From an uncultured Collinsella sp. (GTDB lineage Bacteria; Actinomycetota; Coriobacteriia; Coriobacteriales; Coriobacteriaceae): a stretch of DNA of 35,436 bases. The notes under the pieces were generated by a model that was not told the origin of the DNA, did not search any database, and was given only the letters and a program-made list of their open reading frames with translations. Within the stretch, counting starts at the first letter, position 1, and each line of letters opens with the position of its first letter. The translations under genes were made by a program, and so were the position numbers. Where the stretch lies: the NCBI GenBank assembly GCA_902464645.1, contig CABQKL010000008.1:1-35436 (forward strand), read 5' to 3'. This document shows, piece by piece, positions 11,069 to 19,423 of the stretch.

Positions 11069-11108
11069 GCGTTAGGGATGGGGTGTTGGGCGGCTGTCTT
11101 CGGGCCGA

Positions 11109-12611
11109 CTAGTCCTGGGCTTTGATGCTCGGCAGGAGAATCTGGGCGAGGTAGTCGGTCTCGAGTTTGGTCGCGGCGTCTGCCTTGCCGTCTTTACCGA
11201 CCAGGTCGTTTTTGATCTGGCTGTATGTGTAGCGGTTGCCGGTCGTGAGCTCGACAAGCTCAATCGCCGTATCCATGGGGTAGGTCGACACGGGGTTCTG
11301 CGTGTGTCCATTAACGGTTTGCGGAATCACGTACGGATAGACAGGGCCGCTGGCGTAGACGGTGTAGCCGTTGCCTAGGCTGACCGTGCCCAAAACCGTA
11401 TCGCCGTCGTCGGGCGTAAAGGTCTCGCCATCGCGCACCGCGACGAGCGTCACGAGCGGTGTGTTGGTGTCGCCGTCCAGATAAATGCACAGCGTGTTGC
11501 CGTTCTGCCAGGTTGCGACCTTGCCATACCACTCAACCGGAATATCGAGCTGATACAGGTTCGTCGCCTTGTGCCGAGCGTCGGCATCGCGGGCGGACTG
11601 AGCCTCGCTTGCGCTTACGGCGTTGGCGGCGGCATCGCGGCGCGTAATTGCCGCCTGCTGGAGTATCTTTGCCGCGGCGGCAGAGCTCGCGCCGCCTTCT
11701 TCGGCGTACTTGGCGGCGGCATCGATCTGGTCGTCGGTCACCGTGTCGGCTGAGGGCACCTTAAGCTTAAAGGTGGCTTGAGCGCGCAGATCCTGCCCGT
11801 CATTCTTGACCGTAACCTGGGCCTTGGTGGTCGGGACGGTGTAGATGGTGCCGTCGGCCGCGATGGGGGAGGCGGCGATGGAGAACGTGTAATCGCCGGG
11901 CAGCAGCTTAATGCCGCGACCGTGCTCGTCAACGTAGAGCGTTTCGCTCACGGAAGAACCGTCGGAATCCTGCCCGCTCACCTGCACGGGAATCTTGGAG
12001 CCAGTTGAGCAGTCGAGGCCCGCGGCATGCACGCCAATCTGCACCGACATCATGGTATGGGCGTTTGCGGCAAGTACGGCAGCCTGCTCTTGCTGATATC
12101 CGTTCCAGGCAGCATAGCCTGCGCCGCCGGCGACGAGCGCGACGGCCACAACGCCGGCAACCATCAGGTTGCGGCGCTTGGGCGACATCTTACGATGACG
12201 AACCTCGGCTTCGCGTGCCGAAGGAACGGACGGCAGGGGAATATCGCCCATGGCGATGGTCTCGTCCACGGCAGGCGCAGAGCCTAAGCCAGGGAGCTCG
12301 CGGGTCAGCGAATCTTCGGCCGGCAAGTTGTCGAGCAAGATGGTTTCCTCGTTCGTGTCGGATTCGGGCTGGTCGTCGGCCTCGCATTCGGAATCCTCGT
12401 GCCCCGCCCCGTCTTCGGTGGTCGCGGCGCCATCGTCTTTTGCATCCTGATCATCGGGCTGTGCCTCGATTTCCGGCTCATCCTGCACATCAACGCTCGA
12501 ATCGTCAAACGCAACATCGTCAAGCGAAATCCGGTCTAGGCTCTCCAGGGCCTCGGCACACGCTTCTGCATCTTGGGCCGCATCCTCTTGGCCCATCGTC
12601 TCATCTTTCAT
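11109..12611 (-). CDS. Single-pass membrane protein with acidic cytoplasmic region, function unknown
   Basis: From the ATG at 12611 (GGGGGATAT just upstream) the protein is 500 residues; upstream in-frame codons to 12833 read through non-coding sequence. Residues 1-140 are strongly acidic and probably disordered (DDQDAKDDGAATTEDGAGHE). KMSPKRRN then precedes a transmembrane helix at about 148-170 (LMVAGVVAVALVAGGAGYAAW). The outer part has a beta-rich segment (VQIGVHAAGLDCSTGSKIPV, SETLYVDEHGRGIKLLPGDY) resembling an Ig-like or carboxypeptidase-regulatory fold, a helical Ala-rich stretch, and a C-terminal domain with WYGKVATWQNGNTLCIYL. It may sense or shape the cell envelope, but no function can be assigned. 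It is monocistronic. Confidence 0.8.
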   Translation of the reverse strand: MKDETMGQEDAAQDAEACAEALESLDRISLDDVAFDDSSVDVQDEPEIEAQPDDQDAKDDGAATTEDGAGHEDSECEADDQPESDTNEETILLDNLPAEDSLTRELPGLGSAPAVDETIAMGDIPLPSVPSAREAEVRHRKMSPKRRNLMVAGVVAVALVAGGAGYAAWNGYQQEQAAVLAANAHTMMSVQIGVHAAGLDCSTGSKIPVQVSGQDSDGSSVSETLYVDEHGRGIKLLPGDYTFSIAASPIAADGTIYTVPTTKAQVTVKNDGQDLRAQATFKLKVPSADTVTDDQIDAAAKYAEEGGASSAAAAKILQQAAITRRDAAANAVSASEAQSARDADARHKATNLYQLDIPVEWYGKVATWQNGNTLCIYLDGDTNTPLVTLVAVRDGETFTPDDGDTVLGTVSLGNGYTVYASGPVYPYVIPQTVNGHTQNPVSTYPMDTAIELVELTTGNRYTYSQIKNDLVGKDGKADAATKLETDYLAQILLPSIKAQD

Positions 12612-12740
12612 ATATCCCCCAAGCTCAATATCGGGACAACACTGTACCCAAAAACGGGACCCCATAGAGCCGCCGCATGATTTGAAACCCGATTTTATAT
12701 ATGCGCATGTTTTTGAATAGATGAATAGAGACGCAACGAC

Positions 12741-12780
12741 AAAAGCCCCCGAAAAGCGAGTGAAACGCTTTCCGGGGGCT
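12741..12780 (-). terminator. Rho-independent terminator for the tetR/DUF5692 operon
   Basis: Read on the minus strand, AGCCCCCGGAAAGCG pairs with CGCTTTTCGGGGGCT around a 7-base loop, followed by TTTT. It lies about 70 bp after the 12848-13855 gene. Confidence 0.85.
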
Positions 12781-12847
12781 CTGCGAGACACTGGATTGAA
12801 AATCTGGCAGGCGTGCCTATGCCCAAGTGCCAACAGCGACCAGCGCG

Positions 12848-13855
12848 TTACTCGGCGTGTGCGTAATCAACCTTGGCGCGGCGAGCGGTGGCCTTCTCCC
12901 AATCGCTGGTGCCCTCAAAGACATCCTGCTTGTAGGGATTGCGACCGAGCTTCTTGGCGCGGTAGGCGATGTAGATGATCGCGGCGACGTTGGCGATCAG
13001 CGCGGCAATCGAGACCGCGGTGGCGGCGCCGGGGTCGAGCGTGGAGTGGGTCACAAAGATGGACTCCTCCTGGAAGTACGGGAACACCTGGGCAAACATG
13101 CACCAAATGGCCAGCGTAAAGGCACGGTTCTGGATCCAGCCGCCCTTGTTCCAGATAAAGGCGGCGACGGTGGGCGCCAGCAGCAGCGCAAAGCCGCAGA
13201 ACCAGGAGTGGGTGGGCAGGCAGTTGTAGGTGTAGCAGAAGTTCCAGATATCGTAGGCGATGATGTAGACCCAGGTCATGTCGGGCCACAGCATGTCGGT
13301 CTGATCCTCGGAGGCGTAGACGCTCCACCAGCCGGTCATGCAGAAGATGTTGATGAGACCGGCGATGCCGTTGAACACGTTGTTCCAGCCGGCAAGCTGC
13401 GTGGCACCCTCGGAGGTGACCCAGGTGGACTGGCCCAGGACAAAGAAGTGATAGGCGCTCTCGAAGTCGGACACGACGGCGATCATGATGTTGATGGCGA
13501 CGATCACAAACGGCCATGCACGGAACCAATGCGCCTTGCCGATCTTGCCCCACTGGTACTTAATGGCAATGAAGCCCCAGCAACCGGCCAGCGCCGCGTA
13601 CACCTTGGCGTAGTGGAACCAGCTGTTCTGGTACACGTGAGTGGGGTTGGTGAGCGCCCACTCGGCACCCTGCGAAACGCCGACGGCGATGGCGACGCAA
13701 TAGATGGTCATGGCCAACGGAGCCACGCCAAAGATGATTGCCGCGCCCAGCTTGGTGCGGCGGCCGACCTCGTTGAGCACGATGAGGCCAATAAAGACCA
13801 TGGCCCAGCCGGCCCAGTGGATAAGGGTATCGCTACCCCAAACATCGAACAGCAT
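12848..13855 (-). CDS. Polytopic membrane protein, DUF5692-like
   Basis: The 335-residue protein has about eight or nine hydrophobic segments (for example WAMVFIGLIVLNEVGR, LGAAIIFGVAPLAMTIYCVA, WPFVIVAINIMIAVVSDFES, AAFIWNK, VSIAALIANVAAIIYIAY) and many aromatic residues (WFHYAKVYAALAGCWGF, WVYIIAYDIWNFCYTYN). The N-terminal LNEVGRR and the YDIWNF region match my memory of the DUF5692 family; that assignment was not tested. AAAGGAGAG precedes the ATG. It lies 63 bp downstream of the TetR gene on the same strand, so the regulator probably controls this protein too. A transport or sensory role is possible but not shown. Confidence 0.75.
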   Translation of the reverse strand: MLFDVWGSDTLIHWAGWAMVFIGLIVLNEVGRRTKLGAAIIFGVAPLAMTIYCVAIAVGVSQGAEWALTNPTHVYQNSWFHYAKVYAALAGCWGFIAIKYQWGKIGKAHWFRAWPFVIVAINIMIAVVSDFESAYHFFVLGQSTWVTSEGATQLAGWNNVFNGIAGLINIFCMTGWWSVYASEDQTDMLWPDMTWVYIIAYDIWNFCYTYNCLPTHSWFCGFALLLAPTVAAFIWNKGGWIQNRAFTLAIWCMFAQVFPYFQEESIFVTHSTLDPGAATAVSIAALIANVAAIIYIAYRAKKLGRNPYKQDVFEGTSDWEKATARRAKVDYAHAE

Positions 13856-13918
13856 GCTGCTCTCCTTTCACACGCCCGCGGCCCCTCTTCTGATCGCGGG
13901 CAGTTTGGCCAAATGTCG

Positions 13919-14581
13919 TCAGTTCTGGGGCTTGCGCTCCGGATACTTGGCGGTATAGCCCTCGATGTGGAGCGTCGAGGCGATAATCTCCTTGACCGTC
14001 TCGTCGGGCACATCGGGGTGCGTGCGGATATACATCAACAGTCCCATGATGAGGGTGTAGAACGTCTCGTAGACATGGTCGATGCGTAGCTCATGATGGG
14101 TGACAAAATCCACCACGGTGGTGTCGCAGATATACTGCGCCACGCGCTGGACCACGTTGTGCAAAAAGCCGCCGTAGAGCGCGCCGCTGCTCGAGGTGAG
14201 CGTGCTTGGCAGCTCGTGGCCGCTCACGACCAGGCGCTTGAAGAGCGGGGCGACGGTGTCGAGTGCGCCTTCGATGTCGCCAACCGTGCGGCTGGCATTC
14301 CACTGCTCGAGCTCGGAGATAAAACCGTCGATTGCCTCGTCCATGACGGCGGTGACGGCGGCGTCCATGTCGGCGAAGTAGTGGTAGAACAGCGAGCGCG
14401 TGCAGCCGGCTCGCTTGGTTACGGCCGAGACGGATAGATGCGACACGCCCAGCTCGGAACTCACGGTGCGCACGGCATCGAGGATCTCGCGACGGCGTTC
14501 GTCGCCCGTCAGACGTTTGGCCGTGCTGTCGGGCGCGGGGACGGCATCGACCACAGAGGTATCTGCTGTGTTGTCGCCCAT
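13919..14581 (-). CDS. TetR/AcrR-family transcriptional regulator
   Basis: The 220-residue protein has a TetR helix-turn-helix at about residues 25-72 (RREILDAVRTVSSELGVSHL, VTKRAGCTRSLFYHYFADMD) followed by an all-helical ligand-binding domain. The ATG at 14581 is favoured by AAAGGCGG upstream; a GTG at 14620 is in frame but has no ribosome binding site. Two perfect palindromes of the form TTGAC-N5-GTCAA lie 59-96 bp upstream, between this gene and the divergent oxidoreductase. These are the expected operator. It probably represses itself, the membrane protein downstream and the oxidoreductase. The ligand is unknown. Confidence 0.9.
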   Translation of the reverse strand: MGDNTADTSVVDAVPAPDSTAKRLTGDERRREILDAVRTVSSELGVSHLSVSAVTKRAGCTRSLFYHYFADMDAAVTAVMDEAIDGFISELEQWNASRTVGDIEGALDTVAPLFKRLVVSGHELPSTLTSSSGALYGGFLHNVVQRVAQYICDTTVVDFVTHHELRIDHVYETFYTLIMGLLMYIRTHPDVPDETVKEIIASTLHIEGYTAKYPERKPQN

Positions 14582-14639
14582 GTTTTGCCGCCTTTCATCC
14601 TCTTTTGCCTGACCGTTCACCTAACAGTCTTGAATATTG

Positions 14640-14677
14640 TTGACGGTTCGTCAATACTATTTTTGACACAATGTCAA
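14640..14677. promoter_or_regulatory. Twin TetR operator palindromes in the divergent promoter
   Basis: TTGACGGTTCGTCAA (14640-14654) and TTGACACAATGTCAA (14663-14677) are both perfect 6+6 palindromes with 3-base centres, 23 bp centre to centre (about two helical turns). TACTAT at 14655-14660, between them, can be the -10 of the rightward promoter, with TTGAAT (14630-14635) as a -35 at 19 bp. Confidence 0.75.
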
Positions 14678-14769
14678 CAATGGCGGGTGAACGGCATGGG
14701 GCATGCCCGACCTGCAAAAAAAGAGGGGCGCTGCGGCCTCGTCGGGCTGCGGCAAGAGAAGGGACAACC

Positions 14770-17547
14770 ATGATTCTCAACGGACCGGGAATTAGCTACA
14801 CCGAGCCCGATATCGGTTCGGAGTTCGTGCCGCCGCTGCCGGAGCATCCGCGCGAGGCAATTGTCAAGCTGTGCGAGCACTGCACCAACCGTCTGCTGCA
14901 TCGCGACGAGCTGCTGGGCTACGAGTACTGGTCGTTTGCCGAGGCCGCGACCGACGAGCAGGCCGAAGTGCTCTGCAAGATGAAGATGCGCCGTCCCTAC
15001 ACGCTGCCCGAGATGGTCAAACTCACCGGCATGCCCGAGGCCCAGATCGAGAAGATGCTCGACGACATGAGCTACACGGGTCTGCTCGAGTACAACTGGG
15101 AAAATCCCGAGCGCGCCAAGCAGTGGGTGCTGCCCATGCTGGTACCGGGTTCCGCCGAGTTCCTCAACATGCGCGTGAGCCAGCTCGAAGAGCATCCGGT
15201 CTATGCCAAGTTCTTTGAACAGGCGTCCAAGGGACCGCTGTCCAAGGCCACGCCGATGGTGCCGCCCGGAGGCGCCGGTATCGGCATGCACGTCATTCCG
15301 GTCGAGAAGGCCATCGATGCCGCGAGCACGTCGGTGCCGATCGAGCATATCGAGCACTGGCTCGACAAGTACGAGGGCAAGTATGCCGCCAGTACCTGCA
15401 GCTGCCGTGCGAGCCGTCGCGTGATGGGCGAGGGCTGCGCCGACGACCCCGCCGATTGGTGCATTGCCGTGGGCGACATGGCCGACTACGTGGTCGAGAC
15501 CGACCGCGGCCATTACGTGACGCGCGACGAGGTCTACGACATTTTGCGCCAGGCCGAGGACAACGGCTTTGTGCACCAGATCACCAACATCGACGGCGAG
15601 AACAAGATCTTCGCCATCTGCAACTGCAACGTCAACGTGTGCTATGCCCTGCGCACCTCTCAGCTGTTCAACACGCCTAACCTGTCGCGCTCGGCCTATG
15701 TCGCCAAGGTCGAGAAGGACAAGTGCGTGGCCTGCGGTCGCTGCGTTGAGGTGTGTCCGGCCGGCGCCGCCAAGCTGGGCCAGAAGCTCTGCAGCAAAAA
15801 GGCCGGCGGACAGGTGCCCGAGTATCCGCGCCAGGAGCTGCCCGACGCCACCAAGTGGGACCACACCAAGTGGTCGCCCAACTACCGCAACGACAACCGC
15901 ATCGAGACGCATGAGTCCGGCACTGCGCCCTGCAAGACGGCCTGCCCCGCGCACGTTGCCGTTCAGGGCTATCTGAAGCTCGCGGCGCAGGGCCGCTATG
16001 ACGAGGCGCTGGCGCTCATCAAGCGCGAGAACCCGCTGCCCGCTATCTGCGGCCGCGTGTGCAACCGCCGCTGTGAGGATGCTTGCACCCGCGGCCGTGT
16101 GGACGCCGCCGTGGCTATCGACGAGGTCAAGAAGTTCATCGCTCAGCGCGATCTTGATGCCGCGACCCGCTATGTCCCGCCCGTGGTGACGCCGACGCGC
16201 GCTGGCGGCTTCGATCAGAAGATCGCCATCATCGGCGCCGGTCCGGCCGGCCTGTCCTGCGCTTTCTATCTGGCCGAGAAGGGCTACAAGCCCGTCGTGC
16301 TCGAGAAGAACGAGCGCCCGGGCGGTATGCTCACTTACGGTATTCCCAGCTTTAAGCTGCAGAAGGATGTTATCGAGGCAGAGGTCGAGATCATTCGCCT
16401 GATGGGTGCCGAGTTCCGCTATGGCGTGGAGGTCGGTCGCGACGTGACGCTCGACGAGCTGCGTGAGCAGGGCTTTAAGGCCTTTTATGTTGCCATCGGC
16501 TGCCAGGGCGGCCGCCTCGCCGGTATTCCGGGTGAGGATGCCGAGGACGTGACCGTGGCCGTTGACTTTTTGCGTGAGGTCAACAGTGGCAAGATCGATG
16601 CGCTGCCCGGCCGCACCATCGTGGTGGGCGGCGGCAACGTGGCTATCGACGTCGCGCGCAACGCCTGCCGCCTGGGTTCCGAGCACGTTGAGATGTTCTG
16701 CCTGGAGAGCGAGGCCCAGATGCCCGCCAGCGAGGAGGAGCGTCGCGAGGCCGTTGAGGACGGCGCCCACATCAGCTGCGGCTGGGGTCCCAAGGAGGTT
16801 CACCTGGATGAGGCCGGCCATGTGTGCGGTATCACCTTCAAGCGCTGCACGCGCGTCTTTGACGACGAGGGCCGTTTTGCGCCCGAGTACGATGAGAACG
16901 ATCTTCGCCGTGTCGATGCCGACCGCGTCGTCATGTCGATTGGCCAGTCCATTGTGTGGGGCGATCTGCTGGCAGGCTCTAAGGTGGAGCTTGGCCGCGG
17001 CCAGGGCGCCCTTGCCGATCCCCAGACCTATCAGACCGCCGAGCCCGACATCTTTGTGGGCGGCGACGTCTATACCGGGCCGAGCTTTGCCATCGACGCC
17101 ATCGCCGCCGGCCACGAGGCCGCCGTGTCCATCCATCGCTTTGTGCAGCCGGGCTCCACGCTCACCATCGGCCGCAACCAGCGCCACTACACCGCGCTCG
17201 ACCGCGACGATGTCGTGATCGAGAGCTATGACAACGCGAGCCGCGAGGTGGCACATGTCGACCGCGACCGCGAGAAGGCTGCACCCTTTAGCGAGTACGT
17301 CGAGACCTTTACCGAGGAGCAGGTGCGCGCCGAGACCGCCCGCTGCCTGGGCTGCGGTGCCTCAATCGTCGATCCCAACAAGTGCATCGGCTGCGGTCTG
17401 TGCACCACCAAGTGCGTGTTCGATGCCATCCACCTGGATCGCGACCGCCCCGAGTGCTCCACGATGGTCAAATACGAGCAAAAGCTCCCGAGCCTTGGCA
17501 AGTACGCATTGAAGCGTGCAATTAAGATCAAATTTGGGAAGAAGTAA
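14770..17547 (+). CDS. GltD-type FAD/NAD(P) oxidoreductase with several Fe-S sites
   Basis: From the ATG at 14770 (GAAGGG upstream) the protein is 925 residues. Residues 1-310 are an uncommon N-terminal module with a winged-helix-like part (YTLPEMVKLTGMPEAQIEKM) and cysteine clusters (STCSCRAS, ICNCNVNVC). Then come a 4Fe-4S motif CVACGRCVEVCP near 319 and the GltD N-terminal cysteine domain (CKTACPAHVAVQGYLKLAAQ, ICGRVCNRRCEDAC). An FAD Rossmann fold (IIGAGPAGLSC, near 488), an NAD(P) fold (VVGGGNVAIDVA, near 620) and a C-terminal ferredoxin motif CIGCGLCTTKCVFDAI near 871 follow. Such proteins pass electrons between NAD(P)H, flavin and an iron-sulfur chain; the partner here is unknown. It faces a TetR gene across twin operators and precedes hypA. 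Confidence 0.85.
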   Translation: MILNGPGISYTEPDIGSEFVPPLPEHPREAIVKLCEHCTNRLLHRDELLGYEYWSFAEAATDEQAEVLCKMKMRRPYTLPEMVKLTGMPEAQIEKMLDDMSYTGLLEYNWENPERAKQWVLPMLVPGSAEFLNMRVSQLEEHPVYAKFFEQASKGPLSKATPMVPPGGAGIGMHVIPVEKAIDAASTSVPIEHIEHWLDKYEGKYAASTCSCRASRRVMGEGCADDPADWCIAVGDMADYVVETDRGHYVTRDEVYDILRQAEDNGFVHQITNIDGENKIFAICNCNVNVCYALRTSQLFNTPNLSRSAYVAKVEKDKCVACGRCVEVCPAGAAKLGQKLCSKKAGGQVPEYPRQELPDATKWDHTKWSPNYRNDNRIETHESGTAPCKTACPAHVAVQGYLKLAAQGRYDEALALIKRENPLPAICGRVCNRRCEDACTRGRVDAAVAIDEVKKFIAQRDLDAATRYVPPVVTPTRAGGFDQKIAIIGAGPAGLSCAFYLAEKGYKPVVLEKNERPGGMLTYGIPSFKLQKDVIEAEVEIIRLMGAEFRYGVEVGRDVTLDELREQGFKAFYVAIGCQGGRLAGIPGEDAEDVTVAVDFLREVNSGKIDALPGRTIVVGGGNVAIDVARNACRLGSEHVEMFCLESEAQMPASEEERREAVEDGAHISCGWGPKEVHLDEAGHVCGITFKRCTRVFDDEGRFAPEYDENDLRRVDADRVVMSIGQSIVWGDLLAGSKVELGRGQGALADPQTYQTAEPDIFVGGDVYTGPSFAIDAIAAGHEAAVSIHRFVQPGSTLTIGRNQRHYTALDRDDVVIESYDNASREVAHVDRDREKAAPFSEYVETFTEEQVRAETARCLGCGASIVDPNKCIGCGLCTTKCVFDAIHLDRDRPECSTMVKYEQKLPSLGKYALKRAIKIKFGKK

Positions 17548-17560
17548 GAGAACCTGACAA

Positions 17561-17597
17561 GTCAGTGAGCGGCGCAGAGCGTCGCTCACTGACGTTT
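17561..17597 (+). terminator. Hairpin between the oxidoreductase and hypA
   Basis: GTCAGTGAGCG (17561-17571) and CGCTCACTGAC (17583-17593) are exact complements, followed by GTTTGG. The weak T tract suggests a partial terminator or processing site, letting some transcription reach hypA. Confidence 0.55.
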
Positions 17598-17636
17598 GGC
17601 TGACATCGCACTAACCGTTGTTGAAAGGTTTCTACC

Positions 17637-18065
17637 TTGCATGAATTGGGAATCGTCTATCACATCATTCGCGATGTCGAGAACGTGGCGCGCGCCAATG
17701 GCGTGAGTCGCGTTTCGAGCGTCACGCTGCTGTTGGGCGAGGTCTCGGGCGTCGTTCCCGACTTGCTGCTCGACGCTTGGCGCTGGGCGGCAGATAAAAA
17801 GCCCATCACGCAGGGCGCGGAGCTTATTGTGGAGCCCGTCGAGGCCGTGACGCATTGCGAGGCATGCGGCCGCGACTACGCGACGGTCGAGCACGGCAAG
17901 ACCTGCCCCCATTGCGGCAGCGGCGAGACATACCTGCTGCAGGGCCAGGAGGTCATGATTAAGCAGATCGAGACCCCCGACGAGGACCCGGCAGGCGCTG
18001 TCCCCGATGACCCCTCCGACGCCCCCGATGCCGTCGACGCCGCCAACCCCCTCCACATCGTCTAA
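17637..18065 (+). CDS. hypA: Hydrogenase nickel insertion protein HypA/HybF
   Basis: The 142-residue protein starts MHELGIVYHIIRDVE. The TTG at 17637 is chosen because family members need Met-His-Glu at the N-terminus, where His2 binds nickel. The zinc site is CEAC (about residues 73-76) and CPHC about 12 residues later. The family delivers Ni to NiFe hydrogenases or urease. The C-terminal extension (PDEDPAGAVPDDPSDAPD) is acidic and unusual for HypA, which normally ends near residue 115. No hydrogenase or other hyp genes are in this window, so its client is unknown. GAAAGG lies upstream. It follows the iron-sulfur oxidoreductase by 89 bp. Confidence 0.9.
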   Translation: MHELGIVYHIIRDVENVARANGVSRVSSVTLLLGEVSGVVPDLLLDAWRWAADKKPITQGAELIVEPVEAVTHCEACGRDYATVEHGKTCPHCGSGETYLLQGQEVMIKQIETPDEDPAGAVPDDPSDAPDAVDAANPLHIV

Positions 18066-18069
18066 CCCC

Positions 18070-18097
18070 TAGTCGTTGGGGACGTCCCCAACGACTA
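18070..18097. repeat. 28-bp perfect palindrome (D family)
   Basis: TAGTCGTTGGGGAC followed directly by its exact complement GTCCCCAACGACTA, with no spacer. It lies 5 bp after the hypA stop and may end transcription, but there is no T tract. Confidence 0.8.
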
Positions 18098-18415
18098 CTT
18101 GAGCTAGAACATAAGTCACGTTAATAGTCAAGTCATGTCTGTTTAAACAAAATAGCAGTAGTACAAGTACATTCGCACTTGCTTAAAATCATTATTAATG
18201 AACAGCCTGCTTGTATCTGTAAAGTACATGGCTTGATGAGCGACGCTCTGGCGGGTAATGAGTCGAAAACCAGCAACGTAATCAATTTGTAACAAACTTA
18301 GACGTTTAAACAAAGAATCCAACCTTTTGCGGATTTAGCTATAATTCCACAAACCAAACAGGTATACTCCTTTCATGTCGTGTAGGAATTACGTAGACAA
18401 AAAGGAGGTTATGTG
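18098..18415 (+). promoter_or_regulatory. A/T-rich leader and promoter region of the PTS operon
   Basis: No gene is visible. GTTTAAACAAA occurs twice in direct orientation (18141-18151 and 18304-18314). TATAAT (18340-18345) is a clear -10 box, but its -35 is weak, which suits activator dependence. TATACT (18363-18368) is a second candidate. A strong AAAGGAGG (18401-18408) serves the first PTS gene. Confidence 0.5.
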
Positions 18416-19405
18416 ATGGTAAGTATTGTTCTTGCTAGCCACGGGGACTTGGCAGCTGGAATCAAGCAGACGGGCTCGATGGTCTTTGGCGATCAGCCGT
18501 CTGTGGCCGTGGTCTCGCTCGAGCCGAGCATGGGCCCCGACGACTTCCGTGCTAAGGTCGAGGAAGCAGTCGCTTCCTTCGACGACCAGGAGCAGATACT
18601 CTTCCTCGTTGATCTGTGGGGCGGCACGCCGTTCAACCAGATCAGCGGGCTCATCGAGGGCCACGATTCCTGGGCTATCGTCACCGGTGTCAACCTGCCT
18701 ATGCTCATCGAGGCATATTCGCAGCGCTTTGACGCAAAGAACACTGCACATGCGATCGCAAAACATCTCGTGACTGAGGCTAAGGCTGGCGTGCGCGTCA
18801 AGCCCGAGTCTCTGGAGCCCGAGGAGAAGAAGCCGGCTACGGCCGCCGCTGCTCCTGCAGGCGCCATCCCTCCGGGAACGGTCATCGGCGACGGGCACAT
18901 CAAGATTGCCCACGTCCGTATCGACACCCGTCTGCTGCATGGTCAGGTGGCCACCACGTGGACCAAGCAGATCAACCCCAACCGCATCATCGTGGTTTCC
19001 GACGGCGTTGCTCACGACGAGCTCCGCAAGACCATGATCGAGCAGGCTGCCCCTCCGGGAGTCCATGCCAACGTCGTGCCTATCAAGAAGATGGCCGAGG
19101 TCGTCAAGGACACGCGTTTTGGTGACACCAAGGCCATGCTGCTCTTCGAGAACCCGCAGGATCTGCTCAAGGCCATCGAGGCCGGCGTCGACATCAAGGA
19201 AGTCAACATCGGTTCCATGGCTCACTCCAAGGGCAAGGTCGTCGTCACCAACGCCGTCGCTATGGGCGATGACGACGTTAAGACCCTCGAGGCCCTCAAG
19301 GCCAAGGGCGTCAAGTTCGAGGTCCGCAAGGTTCCTTCGGATGCTTCCGAGGATCTCGACGCCATGTTGAAGAAAGCTAAGGCCGAACTGGCCGCTCAAG
19401 CATAG
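18416..19405 (+). CDS. PTS mannose/fructose/sorbose-family IIAB component
   Basis: The 329-residue fused protein starts at the ATG at 18416, 7 bases after AAAGGAGG. Residues 1-130 are the EIIA-Man fold with the phosphorylated histidine in LASHGDLAAG (His9). A Pro/Ala/Glu linker (about 130-155) leads to EIIB-Man, whose phospho-histidine is in RIDTRLLHGQV (His175). It takes phosphate from HPr and passes it to the sugar carried by IIC/IID in the membrane. The layout matches ManX-type fusions. The genes for IIC, IID and DUF956 follow. The substrate (mannose, glucosamine, N-acetylgalactosamine or other) cannot be read from sequence. Confidence 0.92.
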   Translation: MVSIVLASHGDLAAGIKQTGSMVFGDQPSVAVVSLEPSMGPDDFRAKVEEAVASFDDQEQILFLVDLWGGTPFNQISGLIEGHDSWAIVTGVNLPMLIEAYSQRFDAKNTAHAIAKHLVTEAKAGVRVKPESLEPEEKKPATAAAAPAGAIPPGTVIGDGHIKIAHVRIDTRLLHGQVATTWTKQINPNRIIVVSDGVAHDELRKTMIEQAAPPGVHANVVPIKKMAEVVKDTRFGDTKAMLLFENPQDLLKAIEAGVDIKEVNIGSMAHSKGKVVVTNAVAMGDDDVKTLEALKAKGVKFEVRKVPSDASEDLDAMLKKAKAELAAQA

Positions 19406-19423
19406 TAAAGGAGGGTCCGATAC

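Noticed and set aside
12827..14089. Open frame of 420 codons opposite the DUF5692-like gene
   Set aside because: The minus-strand gene has an ideal ribosome binding site and transmembrane pattern; this frame has neither.
14674..17256. Open frame of 860 codons opposite the oxidoreductase
   Set aside because: Antisense shadow; no ribosome binding site and repetitive Ala/Val/His composition.
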